Below are positions 6,766 through 13,793 of a DNA stretch of 13,793 nucleotides, in pieces. Each line of letters begins with the position of its first letter. Within the stretch, counting starts at the first letter, position 1. The stretch covers positions 1 through 13,793 of the forward strand of contig CAZECM010000078.1 in NCBI GenBank assembly GCA_964510785.1. The letters run 5' to 3'. Below the pieces are notes generated by a model. The model was not told the origin of the DNA. It worked only from the letters and a program-made list of their open reading frames with translations, and searched no databases. The position numbers were made by a program, and so were the translations under genes. Source of the DNA: JAAYZM01 sp964510785. Lineage in GTDB: Bacteria > Actinomycetota > Actinomycetes > Actinomycetales > Cellulomonadaceae.

Positions 6766-7773
6766 TCAGCCCAGGGCGGAGAGCACCACCTCGGCGACCC
6801 TGGCCACGAGTTCGTCCTGGTACCTGGCCGCGGGGTCGATCTTCTCGGTCAGGACGGTGATGACGATCGGCGCACGGTCGGGCGGAGTGACGAGGGCGAT
6901 GTCGTTCCGCATGCCCCCGGCGCCACCCGACTTGTCCGCCACGGCCCAGCCGTCGGGCGCGCCCGCCCGGACGAGCGCGTCCCCGGTGGCGTTGCCGTGC
7001 ATCCATTCCAGCAGGACGGCGAGGTCCTCCGCGTCGAGGTTCTGCGGCTCCAGCAGCGCGGTGAAGCTCGCGGTGAATGCCGCTGGTGTGGTGGTGTCGT
7101 GCGTGGATCCCGGATCGACCTGGTTGAGAGCCGGTTCGTCGTTGACCACGTGGGTGACCGTGTCTCCGAGTTCCGCGAGCCCGGCGCCCAGCCCCGCGGG
7201 TCCGCCGATCCGACCGAGGATGATGTTCGTCGCCGCGTTGTCGCTCTGACGCACCGCTGCTTCCGCGAGCTGCGCCAGTGTGAGCCCGTCCTGGACGTGC
7301 TCGCTCGTGACCGGCGAGTAGCCCGCTGCCTCGACTTCCTCACGGGTCCAGGTGACGTGTGCGTCGCGCTCGACGACGGGCACCTGACGGAGGAACTCCG
7401 CGGCGACGAACGCCTTGATCGTCGAGGCGTACCCGAAACGCTCCCCCGCCCGGTACTCCACCGATGCCCCCGTCCCGGTGTCGAGCGCACCCACACCGAC
7501 GCGGGCCTGGAACTCTCGCTCGAGCGCCTCGAGCTCCGGGGCGACGTCGGGTGGTGCCTGACCTTGCGACGGGGCCGGCTCAGCCACAGGCTGGCTCGCT
7601 GGCGACTCCGTCGCTGGTGCGTCGCTCGTCGCGACGAGACCGTCCGTCGCCGCGTCGCCGATCGGGACGCCACCAGAGCCGCACGCGACGAGGCACGTCA
7701 CCACCACGACACTCGCGATGCAGACGCGCACGGCGCGCAACGCCGCGCTCGTCCCGCTCAGGGTCGTGTTCAC
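6766..7773 (-). CDS. Class A beta-lactamase, predicted lipoprotein
   Basis: A 335-aa serine beta-lactamase of class A, which hydrolyses beta-lactams outside the membrane. All four family signatures are present: STIK (117-120, acylating Ser117), SDN (177-179), EPALN on the omega loop (213-217, general base Glu213) and KSG (281-283). The N-terminus has a hydrophobic signal segment ending in the lipobox LVAC with Cys31, so a lipid-anchored surface enzyme is predicted. A Pro/Ala/Ser-rich linker (about 40-80) follows and would extend it from the membrane. The GTG at 7773 is chosen; AGGGG (7785-7789) lies a rather long 11 nt upstream. A later GTG (residue 15) would still leave a good signal peptide. 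It begins 25 bp after the recN stop and so may be read with recN. No BlaI/BlaR-type regulator is nearby. A non-hydrolytic penicillin-binding role cannot be excluded from sequence. Confidence 0.93.
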   Translation of the reverse strand: MNTTLSGTSAALRAVRVCIASVVVVTCLVACGSGGVPIGDAATDGLVATSDAPATESPASQPVAEPAPSQGQAPPDVAPELEALEREFQARVGVGALDTGTGASVEYRAGERFGYASTIKAFVAAEFLRQVPVVERDAHVTWTREEVEAAGYSPVTSEHVQDGLTLAQLAEAAVRQSDNAATNIILGRIGGPAGLGAGLAELGDTVTHVVNDEPALNQVDPGSTHDTTTPAAFTASFTALLEPQNLDAEDLAVLLEWMHGNATGDALVRAGAPDGWAVADKSGGAGGMRNDIALVTPPDRAPIVITVLTEKIDPAARYQDELVARVAEVVLSALG

Positions 7774-7798
7774 GACGGCGTCGTCCCCTGCGGCACTC

Positions 7799-9508
7799 CT
7801 ACCGTCCCGTGCCGGACTGCTCGAGCAGCTCCGCGGCGTGCGTGCGGGCGGCCTCGGAGTCCTCCTGCCCGGAGAGCATGCGGGCGAGCTCGCGCACCCG
7901 CTCGGACCCCTCGACGGGCACGACGTCGGACTCGGTCACGGCGTCGCCCGAGGCATCCTGCCGCGCGACGACGAGGTGGCGATCGGCGAAGGCCGCGACC
8001 TGGGCGAGGTGCGTGACGACCACGACCTGCGCGGTCGTGGCGAGCTGAGCGAGACGACGCCCCACCTCGACGGCCGCCCTGCCACCGACACCGGCGTCGA
8101 CCTCGTCGAAGACGAAGGTCGCGGGCCGCACCGCACCCGACCCCTCCGCCGTCGCGAGAGCGACCTCGATCGCGAGCATGATGCGCGAGAGCTCGCCTCC
8201 CGAGGCGCTGTGACCGAGCGGCCGGGCGGGCGCCCCCTCGTGCGAGGCGAGGCGCATCTCGACGACGTCGGCCCCGTGCGGCCCCGGATCTTCGGCGTCG
8301 ACGCCGATCTCGAGGCGGGCACCGTCCATCGCGAGGCCGGCGAGCTCGGTGCTCACGACCTGGCCGAGGCGTTCGGCGGCCGCGCGTCGACCCGTGGAGA
8401 TCCGCTCTCGCAGCTCCGTGAGTCGCCCGTCGAGGAGCGCGAGGCGCTCACGCAACGCGTCGACGTGCTCGGTACCGCCGTCGAGCTCCACGAGGCGGAG
8501 CCCGGAGGTCTGCGCCCACGCGAGCACCGCGTCGAGGTCGGGGCCGAAGCTGCGGGTGAGCCGACCGAGCTCAGCCCGGCGGGACTCGACCTGCTCGAGC
8601 CGGGCGGGATCGGCCTGCACGTCCTGGGAGTACCCGGAGAGCTCTGAGGCGAGGTCGACGAGCAGGTAGCCGACCTCACCCACGCGCGAAGCAAGCTCGG
8701 CGAGACGGGGGTCGTGCACCGCGACCTGCTCGAGCGCTCGGCGCGCCGCCTCGACACCGCTCGCCGCACCCAGAGCGACGCCGTCGTCCTCACCGACGAG
8801 GGCCGTGTGAGCAAGACCGACGCCCGTGCGCAGGTCCTCGGTGTTCGCCAGCCGCGTCGCGAGGGCCGCGAGCTCTGCGTCCTCGCCCGGCTGCGGGTTC
8901 ACCCGCTCGATCTCGGCGAGGCCGAGGCGCAGCAGCTCTGCCTCGCGGGCACGCTCTTGCGCCTGGCCCACGAGATCGTCGAGCTCGGCCTGCAGCCGGC
9001 CTCGCTCCGCCCACGCCCCGCGGTGCTCCTCGATGCGGCCGAGGTGCTCGCGCCCGGCGAACTCGTCGAGGGCGTGGCGCTGCCGCGACGGGGTGCGCAA
9101 CCGGGCCTGCTCGGCCTGACCGTGCACGGTCACGAGCTCGTCCGCGATCTCGCCGAGCACGGCCTGCGGCACGCTGCGCCCCCCGACCACGGCGCGCGAC
9201 CGGCCGCCCACGATGGTGCGCACGAGCACGAGCGATCCGTCGTCGTCGGGCTCGGCCCCCGCGTCACGCGCCCGCTCGGCCGCCGCGGACCCAGGTACGA
9301 GAAGCACGCGTCCCTCGACGGCCGCCGAGGCCTGCCCCACACGGACCGTCGCGGCGTCGGCCTTCGCGCCGAGCAGCAGGCCGAGTCCCGTGAGGACCAT
9401 CGTCTTGCCCGCACCCGTCTCACCCGTGATGGCCGTCAGGCCGGGTCCGAGCGGCAACCGCGCGGACGCGATGACGCCGAGGTTCTCGATGCGGATCTCC
9501 TCGAACAC
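7799..9508 (-). CDS. recN: DNA repair ATPase RecN
   Basis: RecN is an SMC-like ATPase that helps tether and repair DNA double-strand breaks by recombination. The 569-aa length is normal. Walker A GETGAGKT (29-36) is close to the N-terminus, a long Glu/Arg/Ala-rich coiled-coil middle follows, and the C-terminal half has the ABC signature SASGGELSRIML (434-445), Walker B FVFDEVDAG (465-473) and the switch histidine in VVVTHLAQVAAFADRH. The GTG at 9508 gives the usual beginning FEEIRIENLGVI and has a near-perfect AAGGAGG (9515-9521) 6 nt upstream. It starts one base after the nadK stop, so the two are read together. Upstream extension of the frame to 9646 lies inside nadK. A GTTCGA half-site overlaps the start codon but no full actinobacterial SOS box is present here. 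Confidence 0.98.
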   Translation of the reverse strand: MFEEIRIENLGVIASARLPLGPGLTAITGETGAGKTMVLTGLGLLLGAKADAATVRVGQASAAVEGRVLLVPGSAAAERARDAGAEPDDDGSLVLVRTIVGGRSRAVVGGRSVPQAVLGEIADELVTVHGQAEQARLRTPSRQRHALDEFAGREHLGRIEEHRGAWAERGRLQAELDDLVGQAQERAREAELLRLGLAEIERVNPQPGEDAELAALATRLANTEDLRTGVGLAHTALVGEDDGVALGAASGVEAARRALEQVAVHDPRLAELASRVGEVGYLLVDLASELSGYSQDVQADPARLEQVESRRAELGRLTRSFGPDLDAVLAWAQTSGLRLVELDGGTEHVDALRERLALLDGRLTELRERISTGRRAAAERLGQVVSTELAGLAMDGARLEIGVDAEDPGPHGADVVEMRLASHEGAPARPLGHSASGGELSRIMLAIEVALATAEGSGAVRPATFVFDEVDAGVGGRAAVEVGRRLAQLATTAQVVVVTHLAQVAAFADRHLVVARQDASGDAVTESDVVPVEGSERVRELARMLSGQEDSEAARTHAAELLEQSGTGR

Positions 9509-9509
9509 C

Positions 9510-10367
9510 TCAGCCCTCCTTCGGTCGGCCGCGCCAGCCGGCGACGGGGAGCGAGAACTTGCCGACGAGCCGGTCCGTGAACGGCGCGGGGCTGAGTCGC
9601 GCGAGCCGGACGGGAACCGGCGAGCGCCGGACCTCGATGCGGGCACCGATGGGCAGGTCCCTGCCCCGCGCGCCGTCGCAGCTCATGGTCCCGGGCGTCG
9701 CGGACCGCGCGAGGATCTCGACGGCGAACACGCTTCGCGGTCCGACGACGAGCGGCCGGGCGAAGAGCGCGTGCGCGGAGACCGGCACGAGGAGCATGGC
9801 GTCGACGTCGGGCCACACGACCGGGCCGCCGGCCGAGAAGGCGTGGGCCGTCGAGCCGGTCGACGTGGCCATGACGACCCCGTCGCACCCGAAGGCGGAC
9901 AGCGGCCTGCCGTCGACCTCGACCGCGACCTCGAGCATGCGCCCGGGGTTGGCCTTCTCGACGGTGGCCTCGTTGAGCGCCCAGTCCCTCGCGAGCTCGT
10001 CGCCGTTGTGCGTCACGACGACGTCGAGCGTGCCGCGCTCCTCGACCTCGTAGTCCCCCGCGGCGAGGCGGGCCGCCGCGGCGGAGATGTCCTCACGCTC
10101 GGACTCGGCGAGGAAGCCCACGTGCCCGAGGTTGACACCGAGGATCGGCACGTCGGTGCCCCGCGTGAGCTGGGCGGTGCGCAGGATGGTCCCGTCGCCG
10201 CCGAGGACGACGGCGACCTCCACGGAGGCGAGCTCCGCCTCGGAGATCGCATCGGCGTCGGTGCGCACGGTGAATCCCGCCCGCGCGAGCGCGACCTCGG
10301 CCTCCCGGGCCGCCGTGAGCGCCTCGGGGCGGGAGGGGTGCGCGACGAGCAGTGCCGTGCGGGTCAT
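9510..10367 (-). CDS. nadK: NAD kinase
   Basis: NAD kinase phosphorylates NAD to NADP in the cytosol using ATP or polyphosphate. The 285-aa protein has the catalytic GGDGT (56-60), NEATVEK (132-138), and GCDGVVMATSTGSTAHAFSA (160-179), the conserved NAD-binding region of the family. The ATG at 10367 is preferred over one at 10391 because GGAAGG (10374-10379) lies 6 nt upstream and because it gives MTRTALLVAHPSR, the normal start of this family. The start codon overlaps the tlyA stop by 4 bp (ATGA). The tlyA-nadK-recN order is widely conserved in actinobacteria (known from M. tuberculosis Rv1694-Rv1696). Confidence 0.98.
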   Translation of the reverse strand: MTRTALLVAHPSRPEALTAAREAEVALARAGFTVRTDADAISEAELASVEVAVVLGGDGTILRTAQLTRGTDVPILGVNLGHVGFLAESEREDISAAAARLAAGDYEVEERGTLDVVVTHNGDELARDWALNEATVEKANPGRMLEVAVEVDGRPLSAFGCDGVVMATSTGSTAHAFSAGGPVVWPDVDAMLLVPVSAHALFARPLVVGPRSVFAVEILARSATPGTMSCDGARGRDLPIGARIEVRRSPVPVRLARLSPAPFTDRLVGKFSLPVAGWRGRPKEG

Positions 10368-11116
10368 GAGGCACCTTCCGTCGCCTGCCACCAGGCGAAG
10401 TACTCGACGTTGCCGCTCGGGCCGGGCAGCACGCTCTCGCGCACGTCACGCAGCGTCCAGCCGAGCGCCGCGGCATCCGCGAGCACGGTGTCGACGGCGG
10501 CGCGCCGCTCGCGCTCGTCACGGACCACTCCCCCGGAACCGAGCCGCTCGCGGCCGACCTCGAACTGGGGCTTGATCAGCAGCAACAGCTCCGCGTCCTG
10601 GTCGGCGACCGCGGCGAGCGGCGCGAGCACGAGGCGCAACGAGATGAAGGACAGGTCGGCGACGACGAGGTCGGGCACCGGGTCGAGGTCGCCCGCAGCG
10701 AGGTAGCGCACGTTCATGCCCTCGGCCGCCCGCACGCGCGGGTCGGCGCGCAACGGGGCGGCCAGCTGGCCGTGACCGACGTCCACCGCGTGCACGAGCC
10801 CGGCGCCGCGCCGCAACAGCTCCTCGGTGAACCCACCGGTCGAGGCCCCCGCGTCGAGCACCGTGCGTCCCGCGACGGCGAGACCGAGGGGCTCGAGCGC
10901 GTCGAGGGCGCCGGCGAGCTTGCGTCCGGCGCGCGAGACGTGGTCCGGGCCCGCGGCGACGTCGAGGCGCTGGGTGGGTGCCACCGGCAGCGCGGACTTT
11001 GCCACGGGGGCGCCGTCGACGCGCACCCGGCCAGTGCCCACGAGCTCGGCGGCATGGTTGCGCGAGCGCGCGAGCCCCGCCCGCACGAGCGCCACGTCGA
11101 GCCGTTGACGAGCCAC
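10364..11116 (-). CDS. tlyA: TlyA rRNA 2'-O-methyltransferase
   Basis: TlyA methylates ribose 2'-OH groups of 16S and 23S rRNA (C1409 and C1920 in mycobacteria); loss gives capreomycin resistance there. The 250-aa protein has an N-terminal S4 RNA-binding domain (about 2-50, with QRLDVALVRAGLARSR) and an FtsJ-type methyltransferase domain. SAM motif I is VLDAGASTGGF (86-96). The K-D-K-E tetrad appears complete: K66 in SRAGRKL, D154 in VVADLSFISL, K182 in IKPQFEVG, and E238 in PGPSGNVEYF. Compared with my memory of the mycobacterial protein, the C-terminus is about 18 residues shorter and the inter-domain linker differs. The GTG at 11116 lies 4 bp after the small upstream gene; the ribosome binding site is weak. 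The stop overlaps nadK. Confidence 0.97.
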   Translation of the reverse strand: MARQRLDVALVRAGLARSRNHAAELVGTGRVRVDGAPVAKSALPVAPTQRLDVAAGPDHVSRAGRKLAGALDALEPLGLAVAGRTVLDAGASTGGFTEELLRRGAGLVHAVDVGHGQLAAPLRADPRVRAAEGMNVRYLAAGDLDPVPDLVVADLSFISLRLVLAPLAAVADQDAELLLLIKPQFEVGRERLGSGGVVRDERERRAAVDTVLADAAALGWTLRDVRESVLPGPSGNVEYFAWWQATEGAS

Positions 11117-11120
11117 GGCG

Positions 11121-11324
11121 CTACCGCTGGCCGTCCGCGAGCCGGTCCTGCAGACCGGCGTGCACCGATTCAAAGGCCGCGACGTGCTCACGCAGCGGCC
11201 GACCCTCGAGGTCGTCGAGCGCCTCGAGAGCCTCGTCCACCACCTGGTCGCCCGTCGGGCCGGCCGCGGTGGCCTCGGCCACGGCAGGCTCACGCCCCGT
11301 CTCGTCAGGCCGGATGCTCTCCAT
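11121..11324 (-). CDS. Small conserved actinobacterial protein (67 aa), unknown function
   Basis: A 67-aa acidic soluble protein between the HAD phosphatase and tlyA, at the place of M. tuberculosis Rv1693. The N-terminal 25 residues are Ala/Glu/Thr-rich and probably disordered; the second half (VVDEALEALDDLEGRPLREH, about 28-47, then a helix to residue 64) reads as two amphipathic helices. No catalytic motif is visible. The ATG at 11324 has GGGAG about 10 nt upstream; a GTG at 11333 would add three residues but sits too close to that site. The stop is 4 bp before the tlyA start. The 107-bp gap upstream contains a TAGCGT hexamer (11341-11346) that could be a weak -10, but no convincing -35. 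Identity rests on position plus general resemblance, so function is unknown. Confidence 0.8.
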   Translation of the reverse strand: MESIRPDETGREPAVAEATAAGPTGDQVVDEALEALDDLEGRPLREHVAAFESVHAGLQDRLADGQR

Positions 11325-11431
11325 GTGCTCCACACTCCCCACGCTACCGGCCCGGAGCCACGGAGCCCGGACACCTGTGGACCGTGGTGCGCCATCGCGC
11401 CGAGCAGCGGCGACCCACCGGATCGTGCACC

Positions 11432-12439
11432 CTAGACGCGCAGCTCCGCGACGTGCGCGGGGTCGACCGGCGCGCCGTGGTCCGCCGCTGCCCAGGCGGC
11501 CGCGCACGCCGCGCGCGCGAGGTCGATCCCGGCGCCGTCGAGCTCGAGCCGACCGTCGCCGACCCGAGCGGCGGCGTCGCGGCACACCCACCAGCCCTCG
11601 GGACCCGCGACGGGCTCCGGGTGTGGTTCGAGCAGCGCCCGAAGGTCCGCACCGAGCAGGTGCGGACGCTCGTGCGGCCCGGCGAGGACGGCGTCACGTG
11701 CGCTGTTGACCCCGGTAAAGACGTGCAGCCCCGGGATGCCACCAGCGCGCGCCCCGGCGAGGTCCGTGTCGAGGCGGTCGCCGACCACGAGCGGTGCGCG
11801 AGCGCCGTGCCGGCTGATCGCGAGCTCGTACATCGCCGGGCTCGGCTTCCCCGAGCTGTCGGGAGTGATGCCCGTGGCGTGGACCACGGCCCCCACCAGG
11901 GCACCGTTACCCGGAGCGAAGCCGCGGTCGGTCGGCAACGAGAGGTCGAGATTGCTCGCGACGTGCCAGGCACCGCCGGCCACGGCGTAGGCCGCCTCGG
12001 CGAGCTGACGCCAGCCGAGATCGGGGCTGAAGCCTTGTACGACGGCGACCGGTGCGTCGTCCGCCCCCTCCACGACCGTGAACCCCGCTTGCGTGGTTGC
12101 TGTCCGCAGGCCCTTGCCGCCCACGACGAGCACCTTGTCCCCCGGCGAGAGCCGCGTCGCGAGCAGCACCGCCGCGGCCTGTGCGGCGGTGAGGACCTCG
12201 TCCGCGACGGTCGGGATCTCGAGCTCCGTCAGCTGGGCGGCAACCTCCTCGGGCTCACGCGAGGCGTTGTTCGTGACGAAGACGAGCGACATCCCTGCGT
12301 CCCGTGCCGCGACGAGCGACGTGGCCGCGTGGTCGATCGGTTCGTGACCGCGGTAGGCGACGCCGTCGAGGTCGACGAGCGCGAGATCGAACTCTCTCGA
12401 GAGCGGCCCGGTGGTACCGATGAGTCCCCGTGCGCTCAC
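11432..12439 (-). CDS. HAD-superfamily IIA phosphatase (NagD-like; Rv1692 homologue)
   Basis: A 335-aa cytosolic phosphatase of the HAD-IIA (NagD/PGP) subfamily. Motif I is LVDLDGV with the nucleophile D23 and acid/base D25, motif II is FVTNNAS (54-60), motif III Lys is in SGKPSPAMY (K198), and motif IV is VVGDRLDTD (D221 with D226). The cap domain lies between motifs II and III (about 80-190), as expected for type C2 caps. The M. tuberculosis counterpart Rv1692 is known as a glycerol-3-phosphate phosphatase in glycerophospholipid recycling; the same substrate here is inference. About 65 residues after the HAD core form a C-terminal extension with GWWVCRDAAA. The GTG at 12439 overlaps the upstream stop (GTGA) and has GAGGG (12446-12450) 6 nt away. 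The stop is a TAG at 11432-11434, after which comes the 107-bp gap. Confidence 0.93.
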   Translation of the reverse strand: MSARGLIGTTGPLSREFDLALVDLDGVAYRGHEPIDHAATSLVAARDAGMSLVFVTNNASREPEEVAAQLTELEIPTVADEVLTAAQAAAVLLATRLSPGDKVLVVGGKGLRTATTQAGFTVVEGADDAPVAVVQGFSPDLGWRQLAEAAYAVAGGAWHVASNLDLSLPTDRGFAPGNGALVGAVVHATGITPDSSGKPSPAMYELAISRHGARAPLVVGDRLDTDLAGARAGGIPGLHVFTGVNSARDAVLAGPHERPHLLGADLRALLEPHPEPVAGPEGWWVCRDAAARVGDGRLELDGAGIDLARAACAAAWAAADHGAPVDPAHVAELRV

Positions 12440-13290
12440 TCGTCGCCCTCCCCGGCCACCTCGTCCGTCTCGTCCGACTCGGCGAGGTCGTACGCGACGA
12501 CCTGCTCATCGATCTCACCCGCGGAGTCCCGCAGCTCGTCAGCGGTGAACCCCGCGACGGCCTGCGCGGCGTCGTCGAGTCGACCGAGCGCCTCGAGCGC
12601 GCCGGCGCGTGCCTGCGCGATGCGCGCGGCGGTGATCCGGTCCGCGCTCGTCAGGCCCGAGAGCGTTGCGAGAGCCGCGTCGGGCTCGCCGAGGTCGAGG
12701 CGTGCGCCGCTGACGACGATGGCGAGCTCGATGCGGCCCACCTCGTCGAGCTCGGCCGCCTCGGGCGAGACGGCGAGCGAGATGGCGCGGTCGGGTCGGC
12801 CGAGGCCCCGCTCGCAGTCCGCCATCAGCGGGAGGTGCTCGGAGGAACCGTTGAGCCTGCGGACGGTACGGAGCTCGCGCAACGCCTCGGCGAACCGACC
12901 CGTGCGGTACGCGGTGATCCCCGCGGCCTCTCGCACGATGTCGATGCGCCCGGCGCGACGAACCGCAGCGGCTGCGTGCCCATAGGCGAGCTCGGGGTCG
13001 GTGTCGAGCAGCCGACCCGCCATGACGAGGTGGAGACCCACCTGCTCGGCATTCTCCTTCGACAGCCCGCGGAGCCGACCCCTGACGCTGCGGTCGAGGT
13101 CGGAGAACACCACGTCAGGATCGATGTCGGGAGCGGGTACCCGGTCCTCGCGCACGTCCTGTGGCGGCCTCGACGGGCGCGCTCGCTCGTCGCGACGGGG
13201 TGCGCCCACGCGGTTGTCGCGCGCGCCGTCGCGCTTGTCACGGCTGTCTTGCAGGCCTGAGCGCCGTGGGCGCTGTTCGTCTGATCCCAC
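12436..13290 (-). CDS. TPR-like hypothetical protein (Rv1691 position)
   Basis: A 284-aa soluble protein, first gene of the run behind the rRNA operon. Residues 1-54 are Arg/Asp/Ser/Pro-rich and probably disordered. From about 56 to 245 the sequence is a series of short Ala/Leu/Arg helices with TPR-like spacing, for example LLDTDPELAYGHAAAAVRR and AYRTGRFAEALRELRTVRRL. An acidic tail (about 258-284, rich in Glu and Asp) follows. It matches in position and general type the TPR-like Rv1691 beside the HAD phosphatase in M. tuberculosis. TPR proteins are protein-binding scaffolds; no partner can be named. The GTG at 13290 is supported by GGAAGGA (13297-13303) 6 nt upstream and an extended -10 element just before it. 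The stop overlaps the next gene. Confidence 0.85.
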   Translation of the reverse strand: MGSDEQRPRRSGLQDSRDKRDGARDNRVGAPRRDERARPSRPPQDVREDRVPAPDIDPDVVFSDLDRSVRGRLRGLSKENAEQVGLHLVMAGRLLDTDPELAYGHAAAAVRRAGRIDIVREAAGITAYRTGRFAEALRELRTVRRLNGSSEHLPLMADCERGLGRPDRAISLAVSPEAAELDEVGRIELAIVVSGARLDLGEPDAALATLSGLTSADRITAARIAQARAGALEALGRLDDAAQAVAGFTADELRDSAGEIDEQVVAYDLAESDETDEVAGEGDE

Positions 13291-13313
13291 CGGTATTCCT
13301 TCCGTCGGGCACG

Positions 13314-13322
13314 ATTATCGCA
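13314..13322 (-). promoter_or_regulatory. Candidate extended -10 promoter for the TPR-HAD-tlyA run
   Basis: On the minus strand this reads TGCGATAAT, a TG-n extended -10 followed by GATAAT (close to TATAAT). A start would fall near 13305-13307, leaving a leader of about 16 nt that still holds the Shine-Dalgarno at 13297-13303. No TTGACA-like -35 is found at 16-19 nt; that region is occupied by the terminator stem. It is the only promoter-like element that I would propose in the window. Confidence 0.45.
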
Positions 13323-13332
13323 CCCAGAAACG

Positions 13333-13366
13333 ACGATGGGCTCACCCTTGCGGGTGAGCCCATCGT
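13333..13366 (-). terminator. Intrinsic terminator of the rRNA operon
   Basis: A perfect 15-bp inverted repeat (13333-13347 with 13352-13366) and a 4-nt loop, GCAA on the minus strand, a GNRA tetraloop. In the rRNA direction the stem is followed by CGTTTCTGG, a short T-run. It begins about 8 nt after the 5S 3' end. Strong GC-rich stems with few Ts are usual for actinobacterial terminators. Confidence 0.85.
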
Positions 13367-13373
13367 GAAAGAA

Positions 13374-13492
13374 TGTCCGGCGGCGTCCTACTCTCCCACA
13401 CCGTCTCCAGTGCAGTACCATCGGCGCTGAGGGGCTTAGCTTCCGGGTTCGGAATGGGACCGGGCGTTTCCCCCTCGCTATGACCGCCGTAA
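13374..13492 (-). rRNA. rrf: 5S ribosomal RNA
   Basis: On the minus strand the molecule begins TTACGGCGGTCATAGCG and ends near GGACGCCGCCGGACA, and these ends pair as helix I. The internal segments AAACGCCCGGTCCCATTCCG and GAAGCTAAGCC are universal 5S landmarks. About 119 nt long; the exact ends are uncertain by a few bases. It is complete and lies downstream of the 23S gene. Confidence 0.98.
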
Positions 13493-13569
13493 CTCTATTG
13501 AGATGTTGCGGGTGATTCCCGACCGTATCTCGGGAACCGCACAGTGGACGCGTGCATGCATTAAAGTAT
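13493..13569 (-). other. 23S-5S rRNA spacer with possible processing hairpin
   Basis: About 77 bp separate the two rRNAs. The spacer holds a broken inverted repeat: TTCCCGA (13516-13522) pairs with TCGGGAA (13530-13536), and flanking TGCGG (13507-13511) pairs with CCGCA (13537-13541) with a 3-nt bulge. Such a stem could mark an RNase processing site (inference). The part nearest the 23S is AT-richer (TTAAAGTATG at 13561-13570). No tRNA is present. Confidence 0.6.

Positions 13570-13793
<224 letters not shown>

Noticed and set aside
6641..7006. Longer N-terminus for SteA reaching 7006
   Set aside because: The added 122 residues are Arg-rich, overlap the beta-lactamase gene and do not match the family.
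9503..9522. SOS box at the recN start
   Set aside because: Only the half-site GTTCGA is present; the partner TCGAAC at the right distance is missing.
11341..11346. TAGCGT as a -10 for the 67-aa gene and tlyA
   Set aside because: It fits TAnnnT but there is no -35 partner, and such hexamers are common by chance; it is mentioned only in the gene entry.

Overview
The window is a strongly GC-rich stretch of an actinobacterial chromosome, most likely from the Micrococcales (Cellulomonas-like); the family-level guess is inference from protein style and gene order, not a measurement. Every supported gene lies on the minus strand, so the biological order runs from the high coordinates to the low ones. 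The long plus-strand open frames are mirror images of GC-rich genes.

Right edge (13793 to about 13300): the 3' end of a 23S rRNA, a short 23S-5S spacer with a possible processing hairpin, a complete 5S rRNA, and a 15-bp perfect-stem terminator with a GCAA loop. An extended -10 promoter candidate sits immediately behind the terminator and would start the protein-coding run.

Middle (13290 to 4243): a housekeeping cluster in the order TPR-like protein, HAD phosphatase, 67-aa protein, tlyA, nadK, recN, class A beta-lactamase, steA, steB/mctB. As I recall it, this is the order of Mycobacterium tuberculosis Rv1691-Rv1698, which ends next to pyrG (Rv1699). The added gene here is the lipoprotein-type class A beta-lactamase between recN and steA.

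Left part (4246 to 1): a divergent polyprenyl-phosphate sugar-1-phosphate transferase (MraY/WecA fold), a MurJ-family flippase and a GT-B glycosyltransferase sit between steB and the 5' part of pyrG. These three have the activities of a minimal lipid-linked glycan pathway (prime, elongate, flip) and are coupled to steB and each other by start/stop overlaps. With steA/steB, which in Corynebacterium control the septal peptidoglycan hydrolase RipA, and with the beta-lactamase, about half of the cluster points to the cell envelope. The other half covers NADP supply, DNA break repair, rRNA methylation and CTP synthesis.

Most genes touch or overlap (GTGA or ATGA junctions at 12439, 10367, 4246 and 3410, an 8-bp overlap at 1786, 1-31 bp elsewhere), so one or a few long transcripts are likely. 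The only larger gaps are 11325-11431 (107 bp) and 6641-6765 (125 bp). No gene-free stretch exceeds 300 bp, and I saw no tRNA, CRISPR, insertion sequence or phage feature.
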